Shown here piece by piece: positions 1 through 9,300 of a stretch of 39,659 bases of DNA (its first letter is position 1; each line of letters starts with the position of its first letter). A model generated the notes under the pieces. It was not told where the DNA came from. It worked only from the letters and a program-made list of their open reading frames with translations, and did no database searches. Where the stretch lies: contig CALIVT010000035.1 in NCBI GenBank assembly GCA_938048185.1, positions 1-39,659 on the forward strand. The letters are read 5' to 3'. Source of the stretch: an uncultured Arenicella sp. (lineage in GTDB: Bacteria > Pseudomonadota > Gammaproteobacteria > Arenicellales > Arenicellaceae). Made by a program: the position numbers and the translations under genes.

Positions 1-48
1 ATTTCAATGCTAAATAAAGCGGGCTATAAGATCGAGCAACTAGACTGA
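1..48 (+). CDS. C-terminal end of an upstream gene (partial)
   Basis: Frame 1 is open from the window edge and stops with TGA at 46-48. It gives a 15-residue tail (ISMLNKAGYKIEQLD) that looks like ordinary coding sequence and ends just before a convergent gene remnant. The tail is too short to assign to a family. This could equally be chance open frame. Confidence 0.3.
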   Translation: MSMLNKAGYKIEQLD

Positions 49-52
49 GCGC

Positions 53-200
53 CTACTCGCTCATTTGAGTTCGTAGCCAGGCCCGCGCTTTTTGAATTTG
101 GCGATTCACGCTGCGTGTTGATGAGTCGACAACCTCGGCAATTTCTTCAGACGATACCAGCGAAGAACTTAAGGTTCACTTTTAGTTGTCAAACCGAGCT
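53..200 (-). pseudogene. Decayed ECF sigma factor, region 4 remnant
   Basis: Read on the minus strand, 157-53 encodes a tail with SSEEIAEVVDSSTRSVNRQ followed by KARAWLRTQM and a TAG stop. This matches the sigma region 4 helix-turn-helix ending of ECF sigma factors that carry ArAWL at the C-terminus. The piece expected just before it (consensus VELRFFAGLS) appears as VNLKFFAG at 179-156, but in a different frame, so an indel near 153-158 breaks the gene. In-frame stops lie a few codons further upstream in both frames. I see the match directly; that it is a dead gene is inferred. A sequencing error at the junction could create the same picture, but the extra upstream stops argue for decay. Confidence 0.55.
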
Positions 201-367
201 TGGCGTCAGTCAACGCTTGTCCGCACCTTCTAAACCGTCGCCGGTTGCCGCTCGACCGAGAGCATTGACGCCTAGGTCTACCGGCGTGATTAAGGCCAGC
301 GGTAAATCGTTTTAATACGCCCTCGCTTAAATTGTGGTACTTAGTAAGTCGCCCTAAATTATTTGCA

Positions 368-383
368 TTAATAGTTTATCATT
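368..383. promoter_or_regulatory. Degenerate Fur-box-like half site upstream of the imelysin gene
   Basis: The minus strand reads AATGATAAACTATTAA. Its first half matches the Fur-box core AATGATAA but the second half is poor. It is about 170 bp upstream of the imelysin start, in an AT-rich stretch. The reason to record it is context: imelysin and di-haem oxidoreductase pairs are commonly iron-regulated. I see nothing else definite in the 201-549 gap. Confidence 0.22.
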
Positions 384-549
384 CTGCAGGGTTCGCTATG
401 TTTGTGGTATTAAAGTAAACTTTTTACGCTCAAATCAGTTCTAAATAAGGCGTATATTTAAAATTCGGTTATTCAGCTTGATCTTAATGAATGAGTTAAA
501 ATTAAGCGTTACGAGTGATAAGTATTTTTTCGCTATCTGGAGTTCAAGA

Positions 550-1878
550 ATGAACAAAGTTAAATTTTTCTCGGTAAGCGTGTTTTTTTGCCTATCCTTA
601 TTTAGTGAAAATATTAACGCTTATGATGAAGAAGGGATAGTTGAGAACTATGCGAACATTGCATTTGCTGTTTATGAAGACTCTCTTCTTGAGGCACTTA
701 AATTACAAAAAGAGGTTCGCCGTTTAATAAATAAACCGTCAGAAGAACAACTAACTAAAACTAAACAAGCGTGGATAGCCTCGAGAATTCCTTACTCCCA
801 AACTGAGGTCTTTAGGTTTGGCAATAAGTTAGTGGATGATTGGGAAGGTAAGGTGAACGCCTGGCCGCTTGATGAAGGGTTAATAGATTATATCATTGAT
901 GCTCCTGAAAGCGCTGGCAATGCTTTTGCGACTGCAAATGCAATAGCCAATGAGCAGATTGAATTGTCGGGTGTTAGCTTAAGCTTAAAGAAGCTGAATG
1001 TTGAGACGGTTAGCTCTTTGCATTCGGTTGGCGATATCGAAACTAACGTCTCTACCGGGTATCACGCCATAGAATTTTTACTCTGGGGCCAAGATTTAAA
1101 CGGTACGAAACACGGAAGTGGGGAGAGATCTTACAAGGACTTCGATCGAAAAAATTGCACCAATGGCAATTGTTTTAGACGAGGTCGCTTTCTTTTAGCG
1201 GTGACAGATCTTCTTGTTAAAGACCTTACGTGGATGACGAAGCAGTGGCAGCGCTCCGAGAAAGGTGAGAAATTTTTGTTCGTCCACGGAAAAGACACCG
1301 ATACTTTCAGTGTTGGCACTGCGCGTCATCAATTAGAAGATATGACTGAGTCTGAAGCACTGGCTGCAATCGTGATAGGCATGGGCAGTTTGACCTTTGG
1401 TGAGCTGGCTGGCGAACGTATAAAGTTAGGCTTGTTATTGTACGATCCTGAAGAGGAGCAGGATTGTTTTAGTGATAATACTCATAACTCTCATTTTAAT
1501 AATGTCGTCGGTGTTCGAAATATATACACTGGTGCTTACAAGCGTATAAATGGTGATATTGTCTCTGGTGCAAGCTTGTCGCAATGGCTAGCAAGTACAA
1601 ACAAAAAGCAGAGCATGGAATTGTCGTTAAAACTAGAACAAACAATCGAAACCGCGAAGCTTATCGTCGATAAGGCCGAAATAGATAATGTTCACTACGA
1701 CCAGCTTCTAGATAAAGATAACGTCGAAGGTCATGCCTTATTGCAAAAAATGGTAGACAAGCTATTGAGTTTAACTGTTTCACTGAGTTCAATGGCAAAA
1801 ACTCTGGAACTAGAGCATGTTGCATTTGAGGGCTCAGATTCGCTCGACAACGATAAAGAATCCGACTTCTTTAAATAG
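550..1878 (+). CDS. Imelysin (M75) family periplasmic protein
   Basis: The product is 442 residues. I chose ATG 550 because CTGGAG lies 7 bases upstream and the protein then begins with a clean Sec signal peptide (MNKVKFFSVSVFFCLSLFS, cleavage near NINA|YDE); the frame is open to a TTG at 478 but that start has no support. The family hallmark H-x-x-E is present as YHAIEFLLWGQD (H172, E175), and the upstream PYSQTEVFRFGN segment is also typical. Imelysins (IrpA/EfeO-like) are periplasmic or outer-membrane associated proteins tied to iron acquisition; peptidase activity is doubtful for the family. The stop overlaps the next start by one base, so the two are co-translated. Assignment to the family is firm; the iron role is inferred from family and neighbour. 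Confidence 0.93.
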   Translation: MNKVKFFSVSVFFCLSLFSENINAYDEEGIVENYANIAFAVYEDSLLEALKLQKEVRRLINKPSEEQLTKTKQAWIASRIPYSQTEVFRFGNKLVDDWEGKVNAWPLDEGLIDYIIDAPESAGNAFATANAIANEQIELSGVSLSLKKLNVETVSSLHSVGDIETNVSTGYHAIEFLLWGQDLNGTKHGSGERSYKDFDRKNCTNGNCFRRGRFLLAVTDLLVKDLTWMTKQWQRSEKGEKFLFVHGKDTDTFSVGTARHQLEDMTESEALAAIVIGMGSLTFGELAGERIKLGLLLYDPEEEQDCFSDNTHNSHFNNVVGVRNIYTGAYKRINGDIVSGASLSQWLASTNKKQSMELSLKLEQTIETAKLIVDKAEIDNVHYDQLLDKDNVEGHALLQKMVDKLLSLTVSLSSMAKTLELEHVAFEGSDSLDNDKESDFFK

Positions 1879-3296
1879 TGAGTCAGCGAATGTTTAGAGT
1901 ATTGTTTTTGGTGTTCGTTTTTTTATTATCGTCTAGCCCTGTCTCAGGTAGTAACGATGCTCAGATAGTCAAACATGCGACGGATTTTACTAAATCGGAG
2001 GTATACGAAGAGTATCCCGGGGGCAGTGCTACCCATCTTAAGTTGATAAATGAAGATGCGTTTTCATTTCCCTCAGCCAACATGAGTTTTACCCGCCAAT
2101 TGGATTTTGCTATAGGAAATCGCTTGTTTACGCGAAATTGGGCATCAATTGAGTCTGGCGCTAGAGGAATTGGCCCGCTTTTTAATGCTAGGTCTTGCCA
2201 AGCTTGTCATTTTAAAGACGGGCGAGGGCATCTGCCAACCTCAAGTCACGATGACGCAATATCTCTTATCATAAAATTAGGTAATGCCGAATTTGCTGCG
2301 GGTGACCCAGTTTATGGTGAACAGTTTCAAGATTTTTCCGTGGCAGGCATCAAATCTGAAGGTAGAGTGGCGGTGAGTTACTCCATATCTAACGTGAAGC
2401 TCGCGGATGGGTCGATTGTTGAGTTGAGAAAGCCTGAATTTAGTTTGACGAGCCTGGAATATGGAAAGCTTGCCCCCCAAACATACCTAAAGCCTCGCAT
2501 CGCCCCACCCATGATTGGTTTGGGGCTATTGCAGGCTATAAGCGCGGATGATATCCAGGGTAATGCCGACCCGACGGATGTAGACGGGGATGGTATTAGC
2601 GGCAGAGTTAGCTATGTTTCTTATGGGGCGAGTGAATTAATAGGCAGGTTTGGTTGGAAAGCTGAAACGCACACGATAAGGCAGCAAACTCAACTCGCCT
2701 TTTTCCATGACATGGGTTTGTCATCAGAAGGCTATTATGAAAACGCTGGCGGTTGCACCCCTCGACAACAAGAGTGTTTAAAATTAAGTGCTTCACAAGC
2801 GGTGCCGAGTGTAGAACTGGACTCGGAATTGCTCGACGCTATTACTTTTTACGCTAGTAATCTCTCGGTGCCAAAACGTCAGGGCGCAAATAATGCTCAA
2901 GTACTAGCCGGCAAAGAAATATTTTATGACATTGGTTGTGCATCGTGTCATCGGCCTAAGTACATAACAAAGCAAAGCGACACTCCCCCTGAGCAATCAA
3001 GGCAGTTGATATGGCCATATACCGACCTACTATTGCATGATATGGGGCCGCAGTTGGCAGACGCCGATCCAAAAAAATCAGCAAATGCTCGTGAATGGCG
3101 CACACCACCCTTATGGGGTATAGGTTTGACCAGTTTGGTTAATCAAGAGTATGGTTTTTTGCACGACGGTCGAGCAAGAACGATTATCGAGGCAATACTG
3201 TGGCATGGCGGAGAGGCGCAGCAAAGTAAGGAGAGAGTTGTTGAACTAAGTCAAAAGCAACGAACGCAGTTGATTAAATTTATAAATTCCTTGTAA
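1878..3296 (+). CDS. Di-haem oxidoreductase / DUF1111 (DHOR) family c-type cytochrome
   Basis: The product is 472 residues from GTG 1878 (or ATG 1890), with an N-terminal signal peptide (MFRVLFLVFVFLLSSS). There are two c-type haem sites: C107-QA-CH in the N-terminal half and C354-AS-CH in the C-terminal half. The C-terminal motif LHDGRARTIIEAILWHGGEA is diagnostic of the DUF1111/DHOR family, sometimes annotated as thiol oxidoreductase and related to MauG-type peroxidases. Members are usually encoded beside imelysins in iron-uptake operons, as here (1-bp overlap with the preceding gene). The enzyme is probably periplasmic and may change iron redox state during uptake; that role is inferred. 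The usual third and fourth members (second imelysin, DUF1513) are absent. Confidence 0.93.
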   Translation: MSQRMFRVLFLVFVFLLSSSPVSGSNDAQIVKHATDFTKSEVYEEYPGGSATHLKLINEDAFSFPSANMSFTRQLDFAIGNRLFTRNWASIESGARGIGPLFNARSCQACHFKDGRGHLPTSSHDDAISLIIKLGNAEFAAGDPVYGEQFQDFSVAGIKSEGRVAVSYSISNVKLADGSIVELRKPEFSLTSLEYGKLAPQTYLKPRIAPPMIGLGLLQAISADDIQGNADPTDVDGDGISGRVSYVSYGASELIGRFGWKAETHTIRQQTQLAFFHDMGLSSEGYYENAGGCTPRQQECLKLSASQAVPSVELDSELLDAITFYASNLSVPKRQGANNAQVLAGKEIFYDIGCASCHRPKYITKQSDTPPEQSRQLIWPYTDLLLHDMGPQLADADPKKSANAREWRTPPLWGIGLTSLVNQEYGFLHDGRARTIIEAILWHGGEAQQSKERVVELSQKQRTQLIKFINSL

Positions 3297-3348
3297 ATAC
3301 TCTGTTTATCTGACTGACTTAAGTGTTAATATTCTGTCACTCAAAAGA

Positions 3349-3367
3349 CACCTCTCACTAAGAGGTG
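3349..3367 (+). promoter_or_regulatory. Short stem-loop just ahead of the giant secreted protein
   Basis: CACCTCT (3349-3355) and AGAGGTG (3361-3367) form a perfect 7-bp stem with a 5-base loop, 24 bases before the preferred TTG start. There is no T-run after it, so it is not a classical terminator. It may tune translation or mark the end of the upstream operon. Confidence 0.35.
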
Positions 3368-3391
3368 CATGGCATATCAGGGTGGATTAAA

Positions 3392-6300
3392 TTGAATACC
3401 TTCTCACGTGTTTTAACAAACACAGTCTTGCTTATCTCTATGTTTTTTGTATCGATGCCGATATTGGCCGATACGGATCAAGCAAATACGTGGTTACTTC
3501 AGCAAATCGGCGTTAATGCTGATGTGTCTTCAGACACCGATATCACCTATGGTTTTCAAGCAAACTCTGAAGCCTTAATAACCTTAGAAACGTTGAATAT
3601 TGCGACATCCTCGCAATTACAAGCTCTAAGGGCTCGGTTAATAGGCTTAGACTTCACAACAACTGAAGAGCTTTCTCGCCAGCTTATTCATAGAGCATCT
3701 AGTCAAGAGCCCACCAGTGAACAAATAAGTGACTTGTTGCAGCGTGAGGCGATTTTAAATGGGCTATCTCTCTCTCAGGTTGGTGTTGGCACGTTCCCTT
3801 ATTACGATGACAACGCGCTTGAAACAGCGTTTGTGCTTCAAGCCATGTTTGCTAGCTCCTTTGCTAACTCACAAGTAGTTGATTTAATTACCTACCTTAA
3901 TAGTTTGCAGAACGCGGATGGTAGTTTCGGTGATTCGCAGCTGGCAAAAGATAATCTATATACCACCTATCAAGCGCTAAGTGCACTGCATAATTTTCGC
4001 TCGCAGTTTAATCTTGAAAATCAAATTAATAGCGCTGTAAGCTATATTAACTCTCTACGAAATCCGGCGGGTAATTGGGGCGGTTCATATGAGACCGCAG
4101 TTGCACTATTAGCGGTGATTCCTGCAACCGCAGATTTGGCTCAGTATCAGAATGCATTAAGCTCTCTAAGCGATAGCCAAATAAGTAATGGTAGCTGGCA
4201 AAATGACGCTTATATAACAGCGCTGGCAGCACGTGCGCTCTATATCTCAGAGAATGTTACTTCGCCTACGCCAATTACTGCAGGCAATGTCACAGGCCTA
4301 GTGGTAACAAGTCAAGGCGGGCAGATTCTTGACGGCGCATTGGTCGAGGTTGTTCTAAGTTCAAACAATAATATACGTCATCAAGCAATCACTAGCGATA
4401 CGGGCAGTTTTATTGTCTCCGGTATTGAAGCCGGTGAGTATTTTATAAATGTGAGTTTAGCTGGGTTTCAGGCATTTTCTGGTCAAATAGTCGTTACTGC
4501 GGGGGCTACTGGGAACCTTGGCCAGATCGCCTTGTCGCCATCAACCAGTGTGCCGGTTTTAGGCTCAGTGTTTGGCGTTGTGACTGATAGTGATTCTGGT
4601 GCACCTATTGCAAATGCAGCAATAAGTATTAGTGACGGAGTAAATGTTCAAAATGCGTTGACTAATGGCCTTGGCGAATATACTGCTACCGTAGCGCCGG
4701 GGGTAATTACCATCTCTGTAACGGCTGCCACCTACGATACAGCTCAGGGTTCAGGGCAACTCACTAGCGGCGGCACCCTTAGTTATTCGCCTCAGTTGTT
4801 TGCTACCGATACCACGCCAACTGACACGTCGTCAGATATTGTTGGTTTTGTTTTCAATCAAAACGACGATACACCTATCGCCGAGGCGGTAATAAGCATT
4901 GCTGGTACTGCGCCATTGTCGTCAGATACGCAAGGTGCGTTTGAAATTAGTGACGTCACCGAAACAGAGCTCATCATAGAGATCAGCCGAGAAGGCTTTT
5001 TAAGTCGCACTATCTCAGTAGCGGTACCCGCATCTAACGTCATTAATATAAATGTTGGTTTATTGCCGGAAGACACCGAACTGCCAAGTTCAAACATTTT
5101 AGGCCAAGTCCTTGATGGCGATTCCAACCTAGCTGTTGATAATGTGCAAGTCACACTGAGTAATGGTTCAGTGTTGTTGACCGACACCAACGGCGACTTT
5201 AGTTTTGCCGACGTCGATCAAGGCACTTATACCCTTACTCTTAGTAAAGCCGGTTATCTGTCGGTTGAGTATCAATTTAACCTCGGCTCAGGTGTTGATG
5301 CGCAATTGACCGATCTTTTGATTTTTGAAGACATTCAATTAACCGCTTCTAGTGTGAGCGGTGTCATTACCGATCAGACCACGGGTGACGCGATACCAGG
5401 TGCGGAGGTTTTAATTGCAGAGCTGAACCTACAAGCCACAGCTGACGCAACAGGGCGATATCAAATTGACAACATTTCGCTAACTTCCTTCAATATATCG
5501 GTTACGTCACCCGGTTATTTTGCGCGAAATAGTCGAGTTTCTTCAGACCGACACGCAAACATTAGTGGCGATGTCGCACTTCAAGCCGCAGTCGGGCTTT
5601 CAGACATCAGCATTAACAGTGTCGAAACCAATTTAGCGTCTTACCCTGCGTTTTCAGAAGTAGAACTCACAGCTTTTGTAGAAAATGCATCCGATGTTGA
5701 CGCGGATACACTTTTTTATATTCGCGTCACAAATAGCCAAAACCAAGTGGTTGAGGAACGTGCCGAAGTCACTATTCCATTGGGCGCTACTGCGTCCGAT
5801 GCCATTCGCACAATTGCTGCTGGGCAAGAAACAGCGTTTGAAATAAGTTGGTTCACCAATGCTCATCCGGCAGACGACTATGAAGTGACCGTCCAGGCCT
5901 TATCACCACAGGGCAATCAGTTATTAAGTCAGAACTCAGCCTCATTTACCATCGAAAGCACCAGCGCCATTAGTGGTTTGGCTGAATTTACCCCACCGCT
6001 AGCGCAACTAGCCGCACAAGAGCCAGTCGATATCACGGCAACCATCATGAATCGCGGCAATGTCGATCTAGAAGCAGGCACCGTAACTGCGACAGTCTCC
6101 ATAAGAAATCTCGGCGCTTCGCAAAATTCAGTATCTTCTAATGCAGTGCGTACTGGCGCGATTACAGACGTACAAACGCCATCTACAATGGTCTTAGATT
6201 CGCAGGGCAATACTTACGTACTCGATGCAGCTGAGGATTCTATAAGTAGAATTTCACCATCAGGTGAGGTCGAGCTTATTCTTACTGACCTTTTAGAGCC

Positions 6301-9300
6301 TATTGATATTGATATCGACGATGAAGGTGTATTGTATGTATTTAATCGCCGCAGCGAAGTGAACTTCAGCAACAGTAGCATTGATATTTTTGATGTTGAT
6401 CTAAGTAAAACAACGCTAGAACTTAATCACCCTTCAGTTAGGTCGACAGATAATATAGAAGTGACTGACTCCGGTGATATTTTCATCACCCAGTTCGACG
6501 ATGAAATTTTTCAGGTTCATGAAGACGGCGAAACCACTTTGATTGTCGGTTTAGGCTTAAACTCAGGCTATCGAGACGTTGTAAAAAATTCTCAAGGTGA
6601 TCTGTTTTTCTCGGAGACAAATCAAGATGGAATTTACCGTCTAAGAAATGACCAGTTAACGCGTTTTGCTGATGTAGAAGCGGCTCATGGTCTTGCTATT
6701 GATTCAGCTGATAATATTTACGTCACTAGTTACCTTTCTAATGGGGCGGGTGCGTTATCTAAAGTCAGTCCTAATGGTGATGTCAGTGAGATTACATCAG
6801 GCTTAAATTTGCCGTGGGATGTCGCGATAGAGCCTGGCGAGACGTCATTTATCGTAAGCAATAACGGCAGTGATGAAGTTGTGCGCGTCGACTCGTCCGG
6901 TACTACTGAGGTTCTTATTGCTTCGACTACGGTATCGTCAGAGTCTGTTGCTTATAACTCAGCATCAGAACTTTTCGTCGAAAGCAGTAGGTCTAACGAC
7001 ATTAGAAAATTTACGACACCGAATACAACAGATATAGTTGCTGGTAGTTTTGGGGGAGTCTCAGATCTTGAATTCTCTCAATCTGGAGAGCTTTTCGCAC
7101 TGCGGTTTAATGATGTTTTTATGATCAACCAGGTAGATGGAAGCAACACAAGGGTAGTCGACACTACCGGGTTTACTGTCCAAGATTTTGAGGTAACCGA
7201 CACTGGGTTTTTGTTAGCTGAAAATAGAAATGTTTATCAAAGTGATGCGGCCGGCGTGGTATCAAAAATTATTGAAAATCCATTCAATAATAGCGTTCCC
7301 ATAATTGATACGATGAGTGACGGTTCGCCAATTATTTATCGGTTTTCAACCACGAATACCCCTGCCGGATTAATTCACTACAATTCTACGGGTGAGATAA
7401 CAACAATCCCTGTTGATCTGGGCACTAATTTTATCACGGATATTGAAGTCAGCTCTTCGGATGACGTGTATTTGAGTAATCGTACAAACGATACTATTTA
7501 TATTGTTGATTCCAGTGGCGTTCTAACTGAATTAGTTAATCTAGATTTTGACCCTGGCGCATTAGCGCTTGATGAGACTAATAACCGTTTACTGGTCAGC
7601 GAGCTAAATAGAGTTGCAATTCATTCGATAGACCTAAACACTAACCAGGTGAGTTTATTTGTGGAGTTGCCACAAGCTATATTGTCAAGCTCGGCAAGCC
7701 TAGAGATAGATTCTACTGGAAATATCTGGTTGCTTAATTCAAGTGCCCGGTTAGTAAGAATTAGTAACGATGGCAGTCAAATAGATACCTTTACCGATTT
7801 GGGCACATTTTCGAGCATTCATTTTAGTAATGGTGATGTATATGCACATGGCCGATCTACTACCGTCAATACTATTTTTCGCATAGCGGCAGATGGTTCT
7901 AGCGCGACTGAGTTTAGTACTAGTGATGAATACAATAGTTTCCTTAGGGGCTTCGTGTTTGATTCATCAAACAACATCAATGCTGTAGCAAGGTCGTTTA
8001 TACGTATTATTAACCCATCTACTAACGCTATAGTTGACGAATACGCTGATATTTCTACCTTAAGAGATATCGTACAAAGTGATGTTGACGGCCAAATAAT
8101 TGGTGTAACTAGTTCAGGTATGGTAACACTGGTCCCCGGGCAAATGCCGCGAACACTCCAAGCGGTAAGGTCAATTAACGAGATAGAAGCCGATGCTAAT
8201 AACGGTCAATATATTTTACATAGCAGTAACTCAGTCTTTCGTTTCACTCGCAATACCGGTGATATTAGTGAGTTGGTTTCTGGGTTTTCAAATATTACCG
8301 ACATCGCTGTTGCTCCGAATGGAAATATTGCCATAACCGAATCGGCCTTAAACCGAACTACCGTTGTTGATAGTTCGGGCTCACCTGTCTCTGAGAACAT
8401 AGGCTTAGATCGACCTCAAGGCATAGCTGTCGCGCCGAGTGGTGATGTGATCGTGACCAACGAGGTACCAAACAATGTGTTCCAATATTCAATTGCCTCT
8501 AAAGCGTTTAGTCCGTTTTTTGATGACACGATTTTAACTGGTATCGACTTCATTAATTTAAGTGCGGATGGTAGCGCGCTGAATTTTGTTTCAAACTTTA
8601 CCTTTGGTACGACAGACCTCGCGACTAGAGAGCTGACAAGGCTTTCTGAAACCACCGAATTTGGTCAGAGTTTTTTCAATAACTTTATTGTTGAGGATGA
8701 TGTCGTCTATGGAATACGAAACGCTGCTAACGAATACGCGGTAATAGAGCTTGATCGAAGTACATTAGCGTTTGATGTTTTATCGGCTGGCTTGAGTAAT
8801 CTTACAGATATAGATTCATACCAAGATAACTTATATGTTTTGGACGGGAGTGCTAGCAGTGTAGATCAAGTTGGTTTAAATGGGTCGCTCACAAGAGTAC
8901 TGTCCGGTTTGGCGAGGCCGTCATCGTTCCAACTTGCTAGTAATGGCGACTTTCATGTTTCTTCACGTCAGTTATTAACCGTGTTTGATGGCTCAAACAG
9001 AGAGATAAATAACAGTTTTGATCTTTCTGGGTTATTTTTAAGCGGCCGCGCGTTTAGTGCGTTTAGTTTCAACCAAAGTAGATATTTGCTCGACTTAGAT
9101 GTTCTTAATTCTATCGAGATAGTAGATGTTGGGGGTAACGCTCTGTCAAGCGAATTTTCAATAGGCGATGTGCTATTCACCCAGACTCTGCCTATTGACG
9201 CGCTTTCAATAGATTCTGGAGCAATTAATTTAGATTTTGGTGATTGGTTGCCGCCTACCGATGGCGATTTTAGTCTAAATGTGAGTCATAGCACGGCAGA

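Noticed and set aside
115-315. 66-residue plus-strand open frame
   Set aside because: It lies antisense to the sigma-factor remnant, has no ribosome site and no family-like composition.
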